Positions 1 to 11,505 of a DNA stretch of 64,000 nt are shown one piece after another; the first letter of the stretch is position 1; each line of letters begins with the position of its first letter. The stretch is from Amorphophallus konjac. Taxonomy: Eukaryota > Streptophyta > Magnoliopsida > Alismatales > Araceae. The notes below the pieces were generated by a model that worked only from the letters and a program-made list of their open reading frames with translations, had not been told where the DNA came from and searched no databases. Location of the stretch: contig CM040128.1 of assembly GCA_022559845.1 (NCBI GenBank), positions 225,045,643 through 225,109,642 of the forward strand. Direction: 5' to 3'. A program made the translations under genes and the position numbers.

Positions 1-186
1 AGTGCCTGCGTGGCTATTGCCGCCTGGAGCCGAGATTGATATCACATCGGCTTCATAGGAATCTTCTAGTGAAAATCCCAACCCTGGATGCCGGGTGATT
101 TGTAACAACCTCCAGTCTAGGTTTGGTGGGTTCCACATTTTCTTGAACATTTCTTTCCGACTGGAGAGCTGGCAAAAGGGGATCCC

Positions 187-2396
187 TTACTTTCTGGTCA
201 TCTTGACCCCACGACCGGCTATGTCAGGGAGTCCCATGATTGGGACGAGTGGGTCGTGCAGCTCATCGGGGAGTCTACAATAATCATCCCCCTTGACCGG
301 GTGCTCCTTGGCCACATAAAAGATGGTAGGCAGACCCCCGGGGTTGGGCACCTCGAAGGTCCTTAATGGTTCAACCACTTGGCAGTCAGCTTCTACGAGA
401 GGCTTGATGATCCCGGGCAGGACCCTGACGTCTTGCAGCAAGTCTTCAAGGTATGGTGCTCCCGGTGTAGGGTAGATGGGAAGAGATGTGGCCCGAAATA
501 CCCCTCTGCTTCAGAAATGAATGACACTTGAGGGGGAGCCACATAGCCAGGCGGTGGTAGAGGGAACCAGCTGTCAGACTCTGCCTTCTTCTTTCCTTTG
601 TCCTGAGTGTCTTGGGAGGCTTGCTTCGGCTTTTCCAAATAGAGATTAGCGTCTGATAAGTGACATTCGAACACTTCGAAAGGATGGAGGTTGGCAAAGA
701 TTCTCTCATCTTTCCCGTTGCCGGGGTACTTGATGCATTGGTGCAGAGTGGATGGTACCACATGGTTTTGGTGCAGCCAAGGTCTGCCAAGAAACGCCTT
801 GTAAGAGGTGCTGGAGTTGATCACATGGAACTGGACCTTGGTGGTGAAGTCACCGAGGGAGAGGTTGAACTCTGCGACCCCCATAGGGACCTCGCACTTC
901 TGGTTGAAGTTGACAATCTTGACGTTCCTGACCTCGACCAGGTGTACGTCAAAGTAATGTTTCTGATACACCCGATAGGGGAGTATGTTCACTGCTACCC
1001 TAGGGTCGACCAATACTCGGTTGATGGGATGCCCATTCAGCTGGCCCTTCATGTAGAGTGGCATGTTGTGACTGCAGGTAGGTAGAAGCATGTCATCCTC
1101 TGTGAAGGCCACGGCCACTTCAGGTGACACCTCTGCCAGGCAGGCTTCAAGTTGTGCTGGCGTCTGGTGCGCGGCAATAATGGCTTGCCGTGTTTCTTCA
1201 TCTAAGGACAGCATCTCTCAGACGGTGAACCGGGCCAGGATCTTATTGAGATGTCTGACTATTCGGTCGGCAGCCCGCACCTTGAGTAGCTTCATCTCTT
1301 CGGCCTTGCTACGCCTGCCCCCACCTCGGACCTGGGGTGCTGTATCAAAGGGTGCCTCTTTTGCTGGTTCTTCCGTGGCCCCTTGAGCCTGTGTGGCCGG
1401 CTGGGCTTCCTCCTCTTCTTACATGAATTCGGCAAGGTTTGGGGTATTGTTAGGTTCTTCCCTAGGCCGGGGAGGAGTCAGTACCAACGGGGCCGAGGGG
1501 CTGCCTACCTCTTTGGCCTACTGGGACTCGTGGGGGCATGACTGTTTTCCCCTCTGAGTCGTAAGAAATTCAATAAATGAAGGGGCGGCCTGGCCGACCG
1601 GTTCTCCGGGGTAGAGACTCAAGGGAGGGGGAATCTCCATGCCTTGGACCCTAGGCTCGGGGATGTGATACGGTTGTTCTCCCTTGAACAGGATGTTGTG
1701 GTTGGCTTGAGGAGGACGTCCCCACTTCCTTCCCGACCTGGTGGCATGTTGGGAGGTAGATGCTTCAGCTTGATTCACCTCTGGCGGCTCGACGGGCACT
1801 TCTTGCTCTTCCTCTCTCAGGGAGAGGGCTTTGTCAAATGATGTTGAGAGGGTGTTGCAAGAAAGGACAACCCCCCTCTTCTTCATGTTTCTAGGTCTTC
1901 TCCTCTTCTTTTTCTTCTTTTCTTCAGTGGCTGGCAACTGCTCTTGGGGAAGCTCACCTCACAAGAGAGGCTCTTCTTTCGTCTCGGCTTCCACTTCTGA
2001 AGCTAGTTCGAGTGACTCGAACTCCTCCCAAGCGACATACTCCTTCAACTCCACAGGCTGAATCTCGGGCTGCTCATAATCTTCAAGCCCATCAATAATA
2101 GCCTGGAGTCTTTCAACCGCAGGGCTGGTTTCCTTGTGCACCCGCATCGGGATGTGTTTCTTCTTGTTGTGAGTGGGCCGTCTCATAACGAGCTGGGGGG
2201 TTGTGTCATGCAAGACAGGTATCACTGGTGGCGGTGCCGGCCGGGGTGTAACACCCCTTATGGAGCTTCCAGAGTGGGCCGAGGAGCTTGTCTTCTTCTT
2301 CTGTTCTTCGTCGGTGCGGCTTGCCAACCTCCTTGGTCTTGAGCTGTCGCCATGACGAAGGCGTGATAAGTAGCCTGTGTACTGGCCTCCGCCCAT
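187..2396 (-). pseudogene. Gypsy protease (retropepsin-like) region of D, degenerate
   Basis: This continues D's gag towards the aspartic protease of plant Gypsy polyproteins. Minus-strand open blocks run 2396-1959, 1937-1518 and 1214-393, in a frame shifted one base from gag, with a further shift at 441-187. The first two are low-complexity, Lys/Arg- and Glu-rich linkers. The block from 1214 has the retropepsin-like pattern NRVLVDxxxAVNILPYRVYQ (catalytic-loop Asp about residue 70, near 1005-1007) and a later FLGRPWLH. The residues after the Asp read PRV where a family member would have a Gly/Thr/Ser loop such as DGGS or DTG, so the active site looks lost. Stops and frame changes make this a pseudogene. 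The fold assignment rests on pattern recognition only. Confidence 0.7.
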
Positions 2397-2410
2397 TCTT
2401 CAGGCAGCTG

Positions 2411-5308
2411 CTAGTATAAAGATACCATGTTGACAGTGGTGCTGATGTTCGGCATCTCGTGCGGCTGCGGAGGATCCACTCTGAGCTCCCCCATGTCCAG
2501 CTCTCCCTTCTTGATCAAGGACTCAATGATGTCCTTGAAGATGTAACAATCCTCAATGGTATGCCCAAGCATATGATGGTATGGGCAAAAGCGAGGATCA
2601 TCCTTCTTCTTCAAGTCACCAGGCCTCTTCAGATCTGGTAATGTGATCTTGTTGTACCTGGTGGCCCATTAAAACAGGACCCGGGCTTTGTCTCTAGGAA
2701 AAGAATACAATTTATTCCTCATCTTCTCTCGTAGGGAGAGACATTCTCGCCGTTCAGTGGACCTGGGTGGAGGAGGGTTGGCTGTCTCTTTGACTTTCTC
2801 TCTTTGCTTCTCGAAAGCTTGGAAGTCCAATGTGTGAACTTCTGGCAGTATTGGTCTTTTCTGGACCTGCCTGGCCCTCTGGCTTGCTGCAGCTGGCGCG
2901 GAAGAGTATCGAGAAAGGAATGCCTCGATCTCTGCCACTATGTTATTCAGACGGTCAAATGACCATACCTCAGCACCGATCATCCTCTCAAGGATTTCCT
3001 TCTTCATATTCTGTTTACAGATCTATACTGCGTCCTCCTGATGCGGGGGACGTTTGCACCTCATGCTTGGGTTCCTCCACCTCTTTATGTAGTCGAGTGC
3101 CGACTCATCATTTCTCTGTCTTGTGGCATAAAGCTCTGCCATGGTTACCTCCCGCTCAGCTATGTAGAACCTTTCCTTGAATTTCTTCTGCATATCGGGC
3201 CAGTCTGTAATGGACCCGGTGGGCAAGCTCGAGTACCACTCGAAAGTGAGCCCGGTAAGTGTCGAGCCGAAGAACTTGAGAAGATAAGCTTCATCCGTGG
3301 CTAGATCTCCTATAACATTCACATAATAGGCGATGTGCTCCCTGGGAGACCCTTGCCCATTAAATTTCTCAGACTTCGGCGGCTTGGTGATGCTGACCGG
3401 TAGCCTCTTGGCAGCATAGTGTGCCAGGTAAGGTACCCGGTATTCGTCGAATGGCGTGTGATCACCATCGCTACTCTCTGCCAACTTCATGTCTATCATT
3501 TGTTCGAGCATTAGTCTGCTCACCGTTGCCGGGTCAACCGGGTTTGGATTGAAATGGGCTGGTTGCGCCAGCGGTGTTGTTAACACTATCGCCTGAGGTG
3601 CAATAGTGGATCCCTGGAATGGCAGGTTCGGTGGCGGGGCCGGTGTGACATGTTGTGGCCGATGCAGGGGTACGCCACCAGTGTAGGTAGGTATTGGGGG
3701 AGACACCGTCGTCTGCAGAGAAGCTTTCGAGGTTTGACCGTTGCCCCCAGGGGTCTCTGGCAATGCTTCAGTCTGCCCGGATGTCGAGGGCTGAGTAGCT
3801 CTTTCAGTCAATTGCTTCCTTAACAGTTCGATCTCCCGTTGATACTATTGCATCATATGCAATACCGCGGGGTCATTCATGGAAATGCTAGGGGTGCCTC
3901 CTCCTTCTTCGATCGGTGCCTCTTCGGATGAAGTGGATGGTCCTCCTGCAGTGCCTTATGTAATAACATTGGCAGCCAAGGACATTGAAGGTTCCTCATA
4001 GTTAGCTCCTCCAGTGTGGACTAGTGTCCGCTCAATTGTCGCTTTCCCTCTTCTGGTAAGAGGTCCTGGCCTTGTGGCAAGCCTGGACATTTGTTCGGGC
4101 TCGGTTGGTAGAGCCCCGTACCGACCAGATACCCCTGCCATGTTGCAGGTATAGACCCTCAGGTCTCTGCCTCTTCTTGCCATTCTTCTCGACGGCTTAC
4201 TTGGGAAGACCAATCTATCAAAGACCGATCTCCGCGGCTTCACTTCTTCCCTCAGCGGGGACTGATCGCACTCCTCAGAGCAGTTTCTTTACTCGACGCT
4301 GGGCACCGGCCGGGTCTCTTCTTCTTCAAAGGTAGAGGCTACTGCCCCCAGTAATCTCTGGCAACTTAGGGGAGTGCTCCCTGGGCCCCGCAAGTAGTTC
4401 CTCATAACTTGCTCCACTCCTTCCCAGTCTTGATCAGGAGGAGAAGCCGGTGATGTCGCCCTGTTGGCAGCAATGGGCATGTGGGTTGCAGGCTCCACAC
4501 GGGTAGCCTGATAGTGACGTCGGTAGTGTCGACGGTGGATGTTCTCCGGTGGGGCCGGTGTAGTTATTGCCGACTGGCGGACGGGCGCCGATGTCCTGAC
4601 CCGATCTCCTTGTTGTGCCCTTACCGGGCGGAAGGTGCTGGGCCTCGCCTGGGCTGGTGAGGTGAACCGGGCCCCCTTGGGAACCCAAACTTGCTTACAT
4701 TTGGTGGGCCTGGAGGCCGACTGATGCTGCGGCGCTGGGGCCTGAATGGCGGGCGTCATCCTGCCCTTCATCTTCTCTAGTGCCTAAAAAGAGTTGCGCA
4801 CTGGTACATCGGGTACAATGCGATCCAGGATCACCTCGGAACGTTGCCTGGTAAGATGCACCAGGATAGTCCCGATGACAGCAGACTTGCCGATGCTGGA
4901 GAACCGGCCTCGGGGTGATGTCGTGGCATGGCTCCTCCGGAGCCCCCTCTGGTGAGAGGCCGACCCCTGGCGAGATGGGCAGGCAGTTTGGTGCACATGG
5001 TGCACGTTGCAGCTCAGCGTCCTAGTCGGGACGGTCTTGGAAGTCTTGGCCACTGATCATCCGGCAGTAGCTTTGGCGACGCCCTGGATGGGAGCGTTGC
5101 TTTCAGTCCTATCAGACACTTCCACGTCCAGCAGGTTCGTGAAGGCTACCCCGAGGAAGTTGGGGAAGCCTACCACGGGAGGGAAGCTCCCAAAGCTGAG
5201 GGGGACGGCCAAGTAGCCGTTCCGAACATGGCTCTCGACGACCTGTTGACCGAATGTGGGGGCCATCCTGGTGTCTGAAATGCAACTCTGCATTTGTAAA
5301 CCATACAA
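2411..5308 (-). pseudogene. gag: Gypsy gag of D, broken by in-frame stops
   Basis: Nucleocapsid/capsid polyprotein. One frame can be followed from about 5308 down to 2411. It starts with a segment ending GYLAVPLSFGSFPPVVGFPNF, shared with gag of F. The capsid (Retrotrans_gag-like) block at 3811-3023 contains LKFFGSTLTGLTFEWYSSLP and DYIKRWRN. A Cys-His motif CPYHHMLGHTIEDC follows near 2590-2549. In-frame stops lie at 5057-5059, 4784-4786, 4289-4291, 3956-3958, 3023-3025 and 2669-2671, plus one near 3848. F keeps CAG at the positions equivalent to 4784-4786 and 3023-3025, so those two arose by C-to-T change. The upstream Met choice is uncertain because the 5' end is divergent. Not expected to give full-length Gag. 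Confidence 0.85.
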
Positions 5309-5372
5309 TTAGTATTACAAGAAAGGGGCCGTAGGGCCCTTAGTCCCGGCAAAGAGATGAAGGGTGATTTCG

Positions 5373-5390
5373 GTCCCACCGGGCGTGCCA
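5373..5390 (-). other. Primer-binding site of D
   Basis: On the minus strand TGGCACGCCCGGTGGGAC follows the LTR end (CCACA, edge at 5395) after four bases. The same 18 bases occur at the same distance from the LTR of C (23083-23100), with a one-base variant in F (60553-60570). The position fits a minus-strand DNA primer site. I have not identified the tRNA. Confidence 0.75.
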
Positions 5391-5394
5391 GACT

Positions 5395-6688
5395 TGTGGA
5401 CGCACTAAAATTCGGAAAGAATTGGTTCGTTTGTTTATCGGGGTTCATTCGTTTATTTAGTGCGAGGGCGTGCCCGTCACAAAGGTGACAATTTATTCGG
5501 GCCTCATGGAAGCCCATGGTGCGCTCGATCTGACTAATCAGACAATTGTGTAATTCGTGTCGGGACCAAAATCTGCCATGCCATAAAGGCCACGGCATTA
5601 TTTACATCCCCCATACAGGGGAACACCATTGATTGATTGCCAGGAATAAGGGCCCTACGGCCTAAAGAGAATACTAATAATGCAGGAGGATAGTGAAAGA
5701 TGAACTATGCTAGAAACTCGTATCGGGACGTGAACGTTCAGACTATGTCGGCCACTCATGGGCCACTTCATGTTCAGACGAAGGTCCGTGTTTGTAGCAT
5801 AAAAGACTGTAACAAAACTACGCAGATGTCTGCCACGAACAAGGCAAGTTTAATGAGAATGTGGGATTGAATCCCGATAAGGACCGGTCAAGTTGATAGA
5901 TTGTTGGCCGGAGATGATTTCAGACTATGGCCAAGTCGGAAATTTCGTAAACCACGTCTGATACCATAAAGCGTCGTTGATTTTCTCTTTGCACCTACTC
6001 TGAGGGAGTGGATTATTAAGTGCATAGCCCGAGCTCACCAACGTGTGCCCTCACATGCAGATCGACCTGCGCGGTCAGGTCGCGGGGATCAACCTGCCCG
6101 GTCAAGTCACAGGGGTCAAGGGGGCAGCACCCCTTGCGGGGGTTTCCGAGGGCAGTGCCCCCGGAACAAAATTTTAATTGAAGCACGGGTAATATAGTTC
6201 CTTTCATTTTCTATTTGGCATTGATCTTTCATTCTTTTTTGTTTGAACCTTTCTCTCCTTTTTTATAGTTATTTAGCGCCCCCCCCCCCCCCCCCCTCTT
6301 TATATATAAGAGGCCCACCGGGATTAACCACGCAGGATAAGGGGTGGACAGGGCGAACAAAGGGGGGAGGCACGCCGGATAAGGACTTCAAAGGAGGGCG
6401 CCAGATTAGGACTTCAAAGGAGGGCACCGCTTTAAGCATCAAAGGGGGGATGGAAAAGAGGGTTTAAATCGGCGCCCCCCCCCCCCCCCCCCCCCCCCGG
6501 GCGCGCCGGAATAGGATTGGAGGGGGGGCGCCGTATTGAGAATGGGCAAGGGGTGCCCCGTTTAAGCAATACAATGGAAAAGGGCGCGCCGTTTTAAGGT
6601 ACAAAGAAGGAGATGGGGGGGCGCGCCGTTTCGGGTTCAAAGAAGGAGATGGGGGCGCGCCGTTTTTGGGTTCAAAGAAGGAGATGGG
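5395..6688 (-). repeat. 5' LTR of D, inner (3') segment
   Basis: This is the U5-side end of D's 5' LTR. It is homologous in reverse complement to the distal part of C's LTRs (from about 21418 to 23078). Shared landmarks are AATTAAAATTTTGTTCCGGG near 6160-6180, the CCCTTGACCCC block, CGGGATTCAATCCC-type inverted repeats near 5866-5880, and the ATGGGGGATGTAAAT block near 5600. The outer part holds GGCGCGCC-like boxes and two long C runs (about 6279-6297 and 6475-6498). It is cut at 6688 by element A; the flanking ATGGG (6684-6688) recurs at 18638-18642. Confidence 0.85.
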
Positions 6689-6934
6689 TGTTACATCCCT
6701 ACGGTTTTGATGATGTCTCACACTATAAATCAATCTTCTATCTCTAGATTAATTCATGCTTCATCATGTAAATGAGTGCAGTTCATATGGTTGTCAGATA
6801 ATATGTTCTACTTGATTCTGCCTACACTCTGTCTGCATAGTCTGAACAGTGGTGGGTCGACCCCTCCTTGCTGATGAGTCGACCCCTCAGTACATTAATC
6901 ATCTTAGTCAGTCCATTCACTGGCCTTTCTATTC

Positions 6935-8234
6935 AAGTCCATACAACAGGACTGTAGCCTGTTTATCTGAAAGTCTATACATTTGGAAAGGGGCCATGTC
7001 TATACATTCTTCCGTTGAATTCATTCAAAGTCTATACATCGGCTTGATTGAATAAAGTCTGTACATTGGCTTCGCATCTACAAGTCTGTACATTGGCTTC
7101 ATATCATAAAGTCTGTACATTGGCTTCGCATCTGCAAGTCTGTACATCGGCTTCAACTCTCCAAGTCTGTACATCACCTTCAGACCTTCAAGTCTATACA
7201 CTCCATGCTCATTCAAGTCTATACATCCACAGTGTAACTTCAAAGTCTGAACATTGTCTCACTCCGTCAAAGTCCATACATTCTCAGCTGAACCCCAAGT
7301 CTATACAGTGGCCTCGAGTGTCTCAAGTCTACACACTGTCTTTGGCCTAAAAGTCTGTACAGTCGCTGCACTGTACAAGTCCATACACTGGCAGCCCTAC
7401 AGAAGTCTATACATTGGCTCAAACATTCCAACTCTGTAAATGGTCCTTCGAACACTCCAAGTCTATATAGTCTGTTTTCACGATTCAGATTCTATACATC
7501 GTTCCTCAAAGGCTAAGTGTATACACTGCTCACCGTCTCACTAAGCGTCTCACTTGCTAGTCTATACATCGCTGTTGGGCATCAAAGTCTGTACACTGCA
7601 TCGTCTCAACTTGCGTCTCACTGAGCATCCATTCACTGTAAAGTCTGTACAGACCTCATCGTCTTGAGAACGTCTCATGCCTTTACCAAAGTCTGTACAT
7701 CGCACAACTTTCATACTTTCATTCTATTGTGCATCCTCTTCAAAACGAAGTGTGTACACTCGTTGGCTAACTGTTGAAGTCTGTACACACAGTTAACCTG
7801 CAAGTCTATACACTCTCTCATTTGAAACACTTGCTGAACTGCTGTTTCACTGTCTACACAATTGATGCCTTCAAGCATTGTTCTCTTCGAAGTCTATACA
7901 TCATCGTCTATTCATTGAAGTCCATACAGTGCATACTGTTGCACTTCAAGTCCATACACTGAGCTCGCTGAAAAACCTCAACTCTATACACTCTCACACT
8001 GTGACACACTGGCCTATTTGGCATCCCTGAGTCTATACACTCGAGGGCCTCATACACTTCACAGAAGTCCACACATTTCATCCTTTGTGCTAATGCATTC
8101 TTCAGCTAGTCTATACACTGAGTTTGCTTGAAGTCTCACAAGTCTATACACTGAGTTTGCTTGAAGTCTCACAAGTCTATACACTCCCTCAGTGTACACA
8201 CTTACTTAATCTGATATCCTAATGTCTATACATT
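6935..8234 (+). repeat. Array of about 40 AAGTCTATACA-like motifs in the 5' LTR of A
   Basis: The core is AAGTCTRTACAYT, with variants such as AAGTCCATACA and AAGTGTATACA. From about 7028 to 7410 copies recur every 25-29 bases, mostly 26-27, separated by variable spacers such as TGGCTTCGCATC. Later copies are more irregular and two 32-bp units repeat exactly near 8131-8190. The array ends about 175 bases before the TATA box, so it occupies U3, where enhancers act. The same core in reverse complement fills the LTRs of B. Open frames across it are by-products of the repeats. Confidence 0.9.
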
Positions 8235-8408
8235 CGTATCTGACTGAACTAACTAATCACAGTTCTTTGTCTCAGCCTGCAGGTGATACAGGTCAATGAT
8301 TGGGCACGTGAACCAAGGATGATACCTGGCACGTGATCCGAGAATGCTCTGGAAAGGGAGGGAACGAGACTCCCTCGTGTGAAGGCCTGAAACTCAGGTC
8401 GAAAGCCA

Positions 8409-8415
8409 TATAAAA
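8409..8415 (+). promoter_or_regulatory. TATA box of the 5' LTR of A
   Basis: TATAAAA in the context GCCATATAAAAGG, downstream of the motif array and about 900 bases before the LTR end. It is preserved in the 3' LTR at 17734-17740. Likely start of the U3/R boundary; the start site itself cannot be read. Confidence 0.7.
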
Positions 8416-9312
8416 GGTGCCCTCTGCGAAGAGATGGTGTGAACTGGAGAAAAAGCCTAAGAGCAGAATTCCTGAGCAGAAGAAGAAAAGAGAGAGAGCC
8501 TCCACGTTCCAGAAAGAAGATAGAGAGAAAAGATTAGAGAGCAGTCCTGTGAGAGAAAAGTCTGAGTGAGAGAGGAGTCTATTTGCTTCTTCGGAAGCTA
8601 CATTTTGTATTTGATTTTTTTGAAACGATTTGTGTCCATCGTTGGTCTTGTTTATATTTCTGTTTTTCCTTTTATTTCTTCATATATCTGATCTCGAGTT
8701 GTTACCCTCCGGTGTTTGGAGGAAGGGAGTGTTACTCCGGTTTCCCTCTGGGCTGCAGAGGAAGAGAGATCGTAGATCTCTAGTTTTGCTAGTGACGGGT
8801 TGTCATTAGCAGGTTCCCTCCAGGTTGGAGGAAGGGAGAGCTATCTCCGGTTCTGCTCTAGCTGGTAGCTGGAATAGGTTTCAAGCTCTGTGGGTAGCAG
8901 AGTTTGGTTGAGAGATTTGTTTCCCTTGGTTATTCAAGCTGTATGGCAGCACATTGTTCGCAGACTGAGTCTGCAGGTTTCTAGCATTGGCTAGTAGAAT
9001 CCTTACTCTAGTTGGAGTGAGGGGTGGATGTAGATTGTGGACTACAATCGAACCACCTTAAAATCTCTTGTCTCCTTTGTGGTTTGCTGCAATCGTTGAT
9101 GCTCTCTATCTGCTTGGCAATGTGCTTGTGTGTGGACGGCCTCTTCCAATCGCATCTTATTACTCTGCTTTAGTTTCTTACTGCATTAGCTATTTTGTTT
9201 AGCTATATTCAGTAGGGTGATTTTCGAAGTATTTATTTTCCACTGAAGTTGTTCAAATCGGGAGTGATCTATTCATCCCCCCCTTCTATATCACTCTTGC
9301 TGCGCTAACATT

Positions 9313-9324
9313 TGGTATCAGAGC
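9313..9324 (+). other. Primer-binding site of A (initiator Met tRNA type)
   Basis: TGGTATCAGAGC two bases after the LTR end, the usual plant Copia site complementary to the 3' end of initiator Met tRNA. B has the same bases at 39908-39919. Confidence 0.95.
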
Positions 9325-9335
9325 AGGTTCGCATC

Positions 9336-11492
9336 ATGTGGGCAAATGGTCAGGGAAATGCTAATGGTCCCAGAAGCTTCATGGCTGAAGGTCAATCCAT
9401 TAGTCGCCCTCCATTTTTTGATGGTAATAAATATCTGTTTTGGAAGAACAGGATGGAAGTGTTTATCAGGGCTCAGAGCCACAAGCTCTGGAGAGTAATT
9501 ACTGTTGGGCCGTATGATCTGCCACCGAACGAGGACGCGTGGACAGATGACCATGTCAAGCTATCTTCACTCAACTGGACGGCGCTGAACATCATCTAGT
9601 GTGCTGTTCACCCAGAGGAATATGCTCGCATATCTGCCTACAAGACTGCCAAACGAATGTGGGACGAGCTGCAGCTAATCTACGAAGGTACAGCTCAAGT
9701 GAGAGCCTCAAAGGTAAATGTCTACACCTCTGAGTATGAACTGTTTAAAATGAAACTAGAGGAGAATATTACTGAAATGTATGCTAGGTTATCTTTGATC
9801 ACGAATACTCTTAAGGGGCTAGGGAAAGAGCTAGCTGAGGCAGACATTGTCAGGAAAATTCTGAGATCTCTATCCCCGGCATGGCACACTAAGGCCATTG
9901 TGATTGAAGAGTCAAAAGATCTGACTACCTTGACTGTGAATGAACTCATAGGATCCCTTATGACCTATGAGATGAATTTCAAAGGAGGCGGTGAAGGAAG
10001 TGATAGGAAGGCTAAGAATGTAGCTCTAAGGGCATCCCGCAACAAGGGTAGCAACAGCGGGAACAGCAACAGTAGCCCCGAGTCCGAGTCCGAGCTTGAT
10101 GGTTTTTCTGATCTCGACCAGGAGGAGCAGGCAATGCTCACTCGATAGTTCAGAAAATTTTTGAAGAAAAAGGGGAAAACCTTTAGGAGGAAGAAGCCAT
10201 ATTCCTTTGGCAAGAATGCTGAATCTAGCAATCATAAGGATAGAAATTCTAAGAGACTTACTTGTTTTCATTGTAACAGACAGGGACACATGAAAGGCGA
10301 GTGTCCAGATCTTCAGAAGAAGGGTCCCTACTTTTAGAGGAAGAACACAAAGGTGCAGAAGAAGAAAAAACCTCAGGCGATGGTCTGCACATGGAGCGAG
10401 GAAGAAGAAGATCCCGAAGACACTTCCTCAGAGGAATATGAAGAAGGAATTTGCCTAATGGCAAACAGCGAGGAAGAGGTAATAACTGTCTTTGAAAATT
10501 TCTCGATTGATGACTGGGAGGATGCTTATGGTGAATTGTTAGATAAGTTTAATTCTCTCAGTAAAGAGCATAGAGTTCTGAAAAGAAATCTTAATACCAC
10601 TGTTGAAGAACAAACCCAGGTCTGTGAGGAAAATCAGAAACTAAAAGAGCAACTAGAAGAAATGACCTCACTAAGAAAAGAAAATGATAAGCTCAAGGGA
10701 GAAAACCAGGACAGTCAAAATCAGCTGAATGAACTCAAAATACGAATTGAAGAAAGCTTAAATGAAAGTAGAGTGAACTCAGAAAAATACGAAGCTGTTA
10801 AGAAAGTCAATGGTGAACTTCTAAAAAATTTTGAGTCCCTTCAAAAGGAGTTGGAAGACAAACATAAAGTCTTGGAAAAGTTTGTCCAAGGAAAATCCAG
10901 TCTGGATGCAATACTGGGGGCTAGGGTTAATTTCAATAAGGAGGGTCTAGGCTGTGACCCATCTAACAAAAGACCCTTACAATTCAAAACCATTACCTTT
11001 TGCCCAGAGAAGGGAAAAGAAAAGCTGGACACACCATCCAGCTCAAACAGTAGTAAGGGAACTCAAGGTCAGAAGGAAAATTCTAAAAACAGTGCTGATC
11101 AACATTTTAAAATGGGAATGAATTTTATGAAAAATTTCACTAAGCCCACAAATTAGAACATAAATGATAAATGGATCAAGCAAGGGGATCAGAAGAAAAG
11201 ATGGAAATACTACAGTCAAATGGGTCCAAAGAGGACCTACTGGAGAAATGATCATCATCTTCAAAGATCTGTTGATCAACAAACTTACAGGAGATATTCT
11301 AGAAATGGCAAGCCTAATGAATGGAATAAAACTTACTTTTCCAGACCAGCCGGCTATAATTTCAATAAAACAGAAGTAAAGGTGCCAGAGAAAATAATGT
11401 TGAAGCAAATCTGGATTCCTAAACATTTGATCAGTGAATTGAACAATGTCTTTGGACCCAATTCATCTTGGGTTCCAAATTACTTTGCTTGA
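9336..11492 (+). pseudogene. gag: Sirevirus gag of A, four nonsense codons
   Basis: Gag polyprotein (capsid, nucleocapsid, coiled-coil tail). The first ATG (9336), 26 bases after the LTR, is chosen because B has the equivalent ATG at 39896. The N-terminal part (PPFFDGNKYLFWKNRMEVF, then the UBN2-like region KAIVIEESKDLTTLTVNELI) is typical Copia gag. The zinc knuckle CFHCNRQGHMKGEC (CX2CX4HX4C) lies near 10263-10304. An acidic stretch and a long Glu/Lys/Asn coiled coil run from about 10500 to 10880, and the frame ends TGA at 11490-11492. TAG stops interrupt it at 9597-9599, 10146-10148, 10335-10337 and 11154-11156. B has CAG at all four, so all are C-to-T changes in CHG context. The frame is otherwise continuous. 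Confidence 0.9.
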
Positions 11493-11505
11493 CTTTGTTG
11501 TGTAG

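Larger units (their letters stand above)
6689..9310 (+). repeat. 5' LTR of A (2622 bp)
   Basis: Begins TGTTACATCCC and ends GCGCTAACA, directly followed by the primer site. It contains a GTCGAC dyad near the start (6854-6864, 6876-6888), the AAGTCTATACA-type array (6935-8234), a TATA box (8409-8415), then an A/G-rich stretch and a T-rich untranslated part. The partner LTR is 16013-18637. Confidence 0.95.

Noticed and set aside
7025..7243. Open frames with MYRL repeats in the LTRs of A (also 16349-16567)
   Set aside because: They follow the period of the AAGTCTATACA array and are not conserved as protein in B.
9312..9335. Start of gag of A at 9312
   Set aside because: There is no ATG there (TTG within the primer site). 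The ATG at 9336 is conserved with B at 39896.
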